A program made the translations under genes and the position numbers. The notes beneath the pieces are model-generated. The model did not search any database, was not told the DNA's origin, and saw only the letters and a list, made by a program, of their open reading frames with translations. Positions 35,592-39,382 of a stretch of DNA of 39,382 bases are shown here, in pieces. Numbering within the stretch: position 1 is the first letter of the stretch; every line of letters starts with the position of its first letter. This stretch comes from Acidobacteriota bacterium (lineage in GTDB: Bacteria > Acidobacteriota > Terriglobia > Terriglobales > Acidobacteriaceae): positions 1 to 39,382 of the forward strand of contig JAJYSL010000016.1 in NCBI GenBank assembly GCA_021793595.1, given 5' to 3'.

Positions 35592-35680
35592 GCCGGCTTC
35601 AGCCGGGAGCGCTTCAGGCGGCTTGAGCCGCTACCCGCGACTTTCAGTCGCAATTCAACCCACCGGCTTTCAGCCGGTGG
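35591..35680 (+). repeat. Row of four short hairpins, probable IS200/IS605 right-end sequence
   Basis: Directly after tnpA come successive palindromes with TTCAG or TTGAG cores: AGCCGGCTTCAGCCGG, GCGGCTTGAGCCGC, GCGACT-TTC-AGTCGC (35637-35651) and CCACCGGCT-TTC-AGCCGGTGG (35660-35680, 9-bp stem). IS200/IS605 elements carry subterminal hairpins recognised by TnpA, so this could be the right end, although such palindrome rows also occur in Acidobacteria genomes as stand-alone repeats. Confidence 0.65.
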
Positions 35681-35729
35681 TCATTTAGTTTCGGTTTTGG
35701 ACTTTGTGAAACATGGCTGGGTATTGATA

Positions 35730-35785
35730 TGGTGGGCGAGGCGGGAATCGAACCCACAACCCCCGGCTTAGAAGGCCGGTGCTCT
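35730..35785 (-). pseudogene. 3' half of tRNA-Arg(UCU), displaced att site
   Basis: Read on the minus strand: AGAGCA, anticodon arm CCGGC-CTTCTAA-GCCGG (anticodon TCT), variable loop, T arm GTGGG-TTCGATT-CCCGC, acceptor 3' strand CTCGCCC and ACCA. The matching 5' acceptor strand GGGCGAG is absent from the sequence beyond 35785, and no full D arm precedes it, so it is not a functional tRNA. Integrases acting on tRNA 3' ends leave precisely such a fragment at the far att site. The adjacent integrase supports this. Confidence 0.85.
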
Positions 35786-35807
35786 GGACCTTTTCAGCCG
35801 GTGCTCT
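35775..35807. repeat. 22-bp tandem repeat overlapping the tRNA fragment edge
   Basis: GCCGGTGCTCT at 35775-35785 recurs at 35797-35807, with GGACCTTTTCA between, a period of 22 bases. The first copy is the tRNA's anticodon-stem/D-arm edge. A separate 9-base repeat TTAGTTTCG flanks the fragment at 35685-35693 and 35851-35859. Between 35808 and 35928 no gene is seen. Confidence 0.7.
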
Positions 35808-35928
35808 ACGATCGGCACGCTCAGCGGCAGGAATCTCACTGCAACGTTTCTTAGTTTCGAAAACTGCAGCAAAACTAATTCACGATGGGCAAGCTGTCAA
35901 GAAAAACCTGCGATCAATGCAACTTTTT

Positions 35929-37134
35929 TCAAAAATACGTTCCATTTCGCTCGCGGCCTTCCTGCGCTGGACGCACCGGCTTCTTCGGCATCACCGCCAT
36001 CACCACCGCCAGTTTCGCCTGCAACCGTATGTGCGAGTAGTACTCCGTCAGCTTCGGGTTCACGTGTCCGCACACCGCCCGCAGAGAATCCGGCTCGACG
36101 CCATTCTCCAGCCCCCGCGTGATGAACTGATGTCGCAGATCGTGCGGATGCAGGCCCTCCACTCCCGCGATGCGCACCATGTGCCCCCAGCTCTTGCGCA
36201 GGAACCACCGCGAGGCCGACCGCGTCGGATCCCACTTCCGCGTCGCGCGATCCCGCAGCGGAAACAGATAGTGCTCCGGCTTTGTGCAGCCAAGCGCCAA
36301 CGCGCGCCGATACACCATTTGGAAAGCCCACAACGCCAGCGGGTTCAGCGGAATCTTGCGAGGCCGGTTCTCGTTCTTCACCGCCTCCGCGGGGATGTCG
36401 ACCAGACTTGGATTCCTGTCCGTGCCGTTCGCATCGACCCTCGGCGTATTCCATACCAGATGCCGCAATCGCAGCCCGCGCAGCTCGCACCCCGCGGCGC
36501 TGGTATTGTTCGTGATCACAGCGACCCAGTACGCCAGCTCCGCTTCCGGATGGCCCCGTACCTTCTCGAATACCCGCGCCTCGTCCTCTTCGCTCAGCAC
36601 ATCGCGCGGCGACCACGCCGGGATCGCCCTCGGCGCATAGTAGCCCTTCAGCCTGTCCCACAACCCACAATGCGCCAGCAGCTTTCCCAGTGCCGCCAGC
36701 TCATGGTTGATCGTCGAGTTGCCGCACGGCTTCTTCCAAGGCTGGATCTCGCCCTTCTCCGTCGCCAGCAGGTTCGCCGCCCGCGCCACCTGATACTCGC
36801 GCAGCTGTCCCGCCGTAATATCCTTCAGCCGCACGTCGCCGAAGAACTTTTCCAACGCCACAAAGTACGTGCGTGTCGCTTCGTGGGTTCTGGGTCGCAG
36901 TCGTTCACGTTGCTCGCGTATCTGCTTCCAAACCGGCACCGCTTCAGCAAGAGTCAAGGCAGAGAATTCAGCAGAATCGATTGTCAGCATTGCATTCGCG
37001 TGGCTGCATGCCGGGCAATTCACATGTCGTCGCGTATGTCTTGGCCTGGCGCCCTCAGAATAGTTACTGCCGTGGCCAAAGTCGAAGCAATTCTGCAATC
37101 GTTCGTTCGCGCAGAAGTTACTTTCGTGCTCCAT
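35929..37134 (-). CDS. Tyrosine-type site-specific recombinase (integrase)
   Basis: The 401-residue protein has an N-terminal segment with cysteines (NCPACSHANA), a SAM-like core-binding domain (about 60-160, with YFVALEKFFGDVRLKDITA) and a C-terminal catalytic domain. HPHDLRHQF gives His331 and Arg334, CGHVNPKLTEYYSH gives His357 and Tyr365/366. The Lys of the beta-hairpin may be in NENRPRKIPLN. At the usual position of the first catalytic Arg the sequence is TSAAGCELRGL, with Ala about where Arg is expected. It lies beside the tRNA-Arg fragment, its stop nearest the fragment, as in tRNA-targeted islands. ATG 37134 is kept; ATG 36990 would omit the cysteine-containing N-terminus. Confidence 0.9.
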   Translation of the reverse strand: MEHESNFCANERLQNCFDFGHGSNYSEGARPRHTRRHVNCPACSHANAMLTIDSAEFSALTLAEAVPVWKQIREQRERLRPRTHEATRTYFVALEKFFGDVRLKDITAGQLREYQVARAANLLATEKGEIQPWKKPCGNSTINHELAALGKLLAHCGLWDRLKGYYAPRAIPAWSPRDVLSEEDEARVFEKVRGHPEAELAYWVAVITNNTSAAGCELRGLRLRHLVWNTPRVDANGTDRNPSLVDIPAEAVKNENRPRKIPLNPLALWAFQMVYRRALALGCTKPEHYLFPLRDRATRKWDPTRSASRWFLRKSWGHMVRIAGVEGLHPHDLRHQFITRGLENGVEPDSLRAVCGHVNPKLTEYYSHIRLQAKLAVVMAVMPKKPVRPAQEGRERNGTYF

Positions 37135-37185
37135 GCCCTAGACGTATATCACGACTTCGCGTTCGCGCGTCCTATAATTCACAGC

Positions 37186-37213
37186 AAAAAATCGGGGCAC
37201 ATCTCTGTGCCCC
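37186..37213 (-). terminator. Rho-independent terminator of the secreted-protein operon
   Basis: On the minus strand GGGGCAC-AGAGAT-GTGCCCC forms a perfect 7-bp stem followed by GATTTTTT. It lies 95 bases after the stop of the Ig-like gene at 37308, at the end of the three-gene minus-strand operon and before the integrase. Confidence 0.8.
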
Positions 37214-37307
37214 AGCTGCCTCGGCTGTTTGGCAGCCCTTGGAGGGCCGCCACTTCAGGCGCGGATCGCTGCTCGCAGGAAGGCGCTGGCGTCCACGCAG
37301 GAAGCTT

Positions 37308-37709
37308 TTACTGAAAGTCAGGGGACGGCTTGTAGTTCGCTCCCGCGCCGCCATACACGAACTCGATCTGATAGCCGCCCACCGGGGCCGTCGCGGGAAC
37401 AGGGTAGCTGCACGTGAAGCTCCCATTCGTCAGCGGGAACGTGTTGATCAGCGTTTTCGCGGTCGCACCCGGCAACGTCGCCAGCAGCTCCACGCTGCCG
37501 GTCGGCGTCGCCGCGCCGGTTGGTGCCGACGCGGTTACGATGAAATTCACCCTTCCGCCCGCTGCCACCGTGGTCGCGCTCTGCGTCACGGCAATCGCTG
37601 CAAATGGAGGGGGCGCCCCCACCTGCACCTGCACTGTCGCGCTCGAGGTCTGCGCCAGCGCCGCCCCGCCCATCGCTACCACTGCCAATATCCATCGAAT
37701 CAGTCGCAT
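37308..37709 (-). CDS. Secreted protein with one bacterial Ig-like domain
   Basis: The 133-residue product has a signal peptide (LIRWILAVVAMGGAALAQ) and then a single beta-rich domain, SATTVAAGGRVNFIVTASAP then GTVELL-like PTGSVELLATLPGATAK and GGYQIEFVYGGAGANY, which resembles the Big_3/Ig-like repeats common in acidobacterial surface proteins. The ending KPSPDFQ is short, so the gene is a single-domain form. It follows the 292-residue secreted protein by 11 bases and precedes the terminator. Its function is unknown; surface adhesion or binding is inferred only. Confidence 0.7.
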   Translation of the reverse strand: MRLIRWILAVVAMGGAALAQTSSATVQVQVGAPPPFAAIAVTQSATTVAAGGRVNFIVTASAPTGAATPTGSVELLATLPGATAKTLINTFPLTNGSFTCSYPVPATAPVGGYQIEFVYGGAGANYKPSPDFQ

Positions 37710-37720
37710 CGTCTTCCTCC

Positions 37721-38599
37721 TTAGTTGCCGCCTGCAAAGTTCGCTTCATCCATATACTCGTCAATCGTCACCGCGCTGGCATACGGCGCGGCGTCCAGCT
37801 GAAATTGAAAGCCCGAGGTCGACTGGGTGTAGGTCGAAGGATACTGCTCCGCCGGCGTCGAGCAATATCCGGCGTCGTAGTTCACGCTGCCCGAGGCAGT
37901 TCCGCAGCCATGCGTCCAGTCGTGGTACACGCCATCTACGATCAGCGCGTCGTAATAGTTGTAGCCGTAGCTGTGAGGCCCTCCTGTCTGTCCGAGGACG
38001 CGGTGATTGTAGACCTGAATATGATGCCAGCCCACCGTCAGGCTGCAGGCGACATTCGTATCGGACCAGCCAAAATCGCTGTCGATCTGCCAGCTGCCGC
38101 CGTTCACGCACTGCATGCCCCACATGTTCTTGTAGTTGTTTTCCTTATCGAAGATGTAGGTGTCGAACTCATGCGTATTCACATAGGAGGCGGTGCTGGT
38201 GATGTATACCCAGAAGTCCGTCGCAATCCGCGTGCAGGTGGAGCAGTCGCCGGCCACGCGCACAAACAGCACGTTGGTATACGCGGTGCTGCTGTTTGCC
38301 ACCTCGTTCAGATACATGCTCTCGCCGTCTTTGGACTGGGCGCTATTGTTGATGGTCTGCGCCACCGAAACCGGCACGCCAGCGCCGCCCGGTGAGCACG
38401 CAGTCTCATAGCAGGGCGGCTTCCAATCGCCGGCCGCGCTGCCCACCGTCAGCGTGTCGTCCACGTTATACGCGGAGGCCACCACGGAGGCGATGGGACG
38501 CATCTGGGAAGGCGGGACGCCGCTGGTCACGCACAGCGGGGTCTGCTGCTGCGCGCCGCTCGCCACCGCCATCAATAGAACAGCCAGGAGTTGTCTCAT
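37721..38599 (-). CDS. Secreted cysteine-containing hypothetical protein
   Basis: The 292-residue product has a signal peptide (RQLLAVLLMAVASGAQQQ) and a body with repeated aromatic, Asp, Asn, Ser and Cys residues: DCSTCTRIATDFWVYITS, YIFDKENNYKNMWGMQCVNG, and GWHHIQVYNHRVLGQTGG. The mid-section (NWGM...WHHIQVY) recalls a jelly-roll, lectin-like or LamG fold, but no family is recognised. The cysteines and tyrosine/tryptophan content fit an extracellular domain. ATGA overlap links its start with the stop of the upstream partial gene. It is the middle gene of the three-gene minus operon. Confidence 0.75.
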   Translation of the reverse strand: MRQLLAVLLMAVASGAQQQTPLCVTSGVPPSQMRPIASVVASAYNVDDTLTVGSAAGDWKPPCYETACSPGGAGVPVSVAQTINNSAQSKDGESMYLNEVANSSTAYTNVLFVRVAGDCSTCTRIATDFWVYITSTASYVNTHEFDTYIFDKENNYKNMWGMQCVNGGSWQIDSDFGWSDTNVACSLTVGWHHIQVYNHRVLGQTGGPHSYGYNYYDALIVDGVYHDWTHGCGTASGSVNYDAGYCSTPAEQYPSTYTQSTSGFQFQLDAAPYASAVTIDEYMDEANFAGGN

Positions 38600-39382
38600 T
38601 TCGCGCTCGCATTCATCGTCATCGGCCCAGGCGTGACCGACGTGGAGTTCAAGTTGCAGACGCGCCAGTTCAATGTGTTCGCGGTTGGATATTTATCGAT
38701 GGTCAACAGCAGCCCCGTCGCCGGGTCCCATCCAGCCACGCCGGAATCGTCCGTGGCGTTTTGAAACGTGATCGTGGATGTCGTCGCCAGCCCCGGCATG
38801 GCCGTCGCGGTATACGCGGTACATGTGTCGCTGGCCATCGCCGCCGTCGGCATGGCGATCTGAATATTGGCCACGACCGCAGCCCCGTTCAGGCTTCCCA
38901 CCTGCGCGTTTCCGCTGATGCTGGCGCTTGCGCCCGACACCTGATTCAGTGCCGTCACATTGTAGGCTTGCACCGTCCCGGACGGGCTGATGATCGGCGT
39001 ATGATTCTCGCCATAGCTCTTTCCGAAGGTCCAGGTCTCAAGCTTTGGATCGTAGTTCAACGCCTCGCTGTCTGGCATCAGGAGGACGTCGAAGTTGCTC
39101 GCGGTATTATTGCAACCGATGGGGCCTGCCTTGCACGCGACGACTTTCAGAACTGCCTGATCGGGAGCCTGCGCGGCAACAAACGAATCTTGCCATTCTC
39201 CACCCAGGTAGAAGCCGTTGCCCGGCGGAATATGCGTTCCGCCATACCCCAAATATCGGTTCTGGTCCGTGCCGTTGGTGATCTGGAAGCCACTGAACGG
39301 AAGGCCGCTGAGCAAGCCTCCATAATTCATGCCGTACATTTCAGTGCCGTTGTACATGCGAGGCAAAAACTGGAACGTGCCT
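38596..39382 (-). CDS. Secreted or surface hypothetical protein (5' end outside the window)
   Basis: The frame is open from the right edge to TGA 38596, 261 codons. It reads GTFQFLPRMYNGTEMYGMNY, then GYGGTHIPPGNGFYLGGEW, SGNAQVGSLNGAAVVANIQI and ITFQNATDDSGVAGWDPATG. It is rich in Gly, Asn, Thr and Ser, low in charge, and includes single cysteines, like extracellular beta-structured proteins. No family is recognised. The true start lies beyond the window. It overlaps the next gene by four bases (ATGA), so translation is coupled. Confidence 0.72.
   Translation of the reverse strand, partial: GTFQFLPRMYNGTEMYGMNYGGLLSGLPFSGFQITNGTDQNRYLGYGGTHIPPGNGFYLGGEWQDSFVAAQAPDQAVLKVVACKAGPIGCNNTASNFDVLLMPDSEALNYDPKLETWTFGKSYGENHTPIISPSGTVQAYNVTALNQVSGASASISGNAQVGSLNGAAVVANIQIAMPTAAMASDTCTAYTATAMPGLATTSTITFQNATDDSGVAGWDPATGLLLTIDKYPTANTLNWRVCNLNSTSVTPGPMTMNASAK

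Noticed and set aside
35591..35680. A CRISPR array
   Set aside because: The palindromes differ in sequence and spacing, there are no equal-length spacers, and no cas genes are present; they fit an IS end or REP-type repeats.
35730..35816. A complete tRNA-Arg gene on the minus strand
   Set aside because: The 3' half is perfect, but the sequence that should give the 5' acceptor strand does not pair with CTCGCCC and has no proper D stem, so only a fragment is claimed.
35779..37314. A 511-codon plus frame across the integrase
   Set aside because: Arg/Pro/Gln-rich shadow of the minus-strand integrase, which has clear catalytic motifs.

Overview
The window looks like a chromosomal segment of an Acidobacteriota member (class Terriglobia, Acidobacteriaceae/Koribacteraceae-like). 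This is inferred from the moderately high GC, frequent GTG/TTG starts, a secretin carrying a C-terminal cohesin domain, palindromic intergenic repeats ending in GGGGCACCCG, Tat-exported and Ig-like secreted proteins, and an LMF1-type membrane protein. No 16S or other phylogenetic marker was available to confirm it.

Region 1-21.9 kb is mostly conserved housekeeping. A CPBP protease (cut by the left edge) diverges from a secreted glutaminyl cyclase. A DHH phosphoesterase and EngB follow. On the minus strand is a four-gene operon: secretin-cohesin, two GspG-like pseudopilins, and a stand-alone urocanase-core-like protein. Next come smpB-pepA, convergent argS, and a plus-strand run metG-tatD-yajQ-polyprenyl diphosphate synthase. 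A GH97 glycosidase diverges from a large MscS-type channel.

Region 21.9-30.1 kb is metabolic and partly decayed. One intact SDR is followed by remnants of three genes: an enolase-superfamily protein, a TPP-dependent enzyme and a GMC oxidoreductase. The last two are joined in one reading frame by a deletion. Beyond them an SDR/VKOR-like pair, an LMF1-family protein and an FAD-dependent phytoene-desaturase-like protein read rightward, and a PIG-L deacetylase reads leftward.

Region 30.1-39.4 kb is accessory. An orphan ParA-like ATPase sits between copies of a dispersed hairpin repeat. A Tat-exported putative TIM-barrel protein, a tiny charged protein and an aldo/keto reductase follow. A cupin gene is truncated and fused to the 3' end of an IS200/IS605 tnpA, followed by a row of short hairpins. 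At 35.73 kb lies the 3' half only of a tRNA-Arg(UCU), next to a tyrosine recombinase. From there to the right edge an integrated element carrying secreted-protein genes is the best reading; its intact tRNA-Arg should lie beyond the right end of the window.

The most unusual items are the tRNA-fragment/integrase junction, the repeat-flanked ParA, the secretin-cohesin/urocanase-like operon, the TPP-GMC chimeric pseudogene, the IS200-cupin fusion, and a block of foreign codon usage inside metG.
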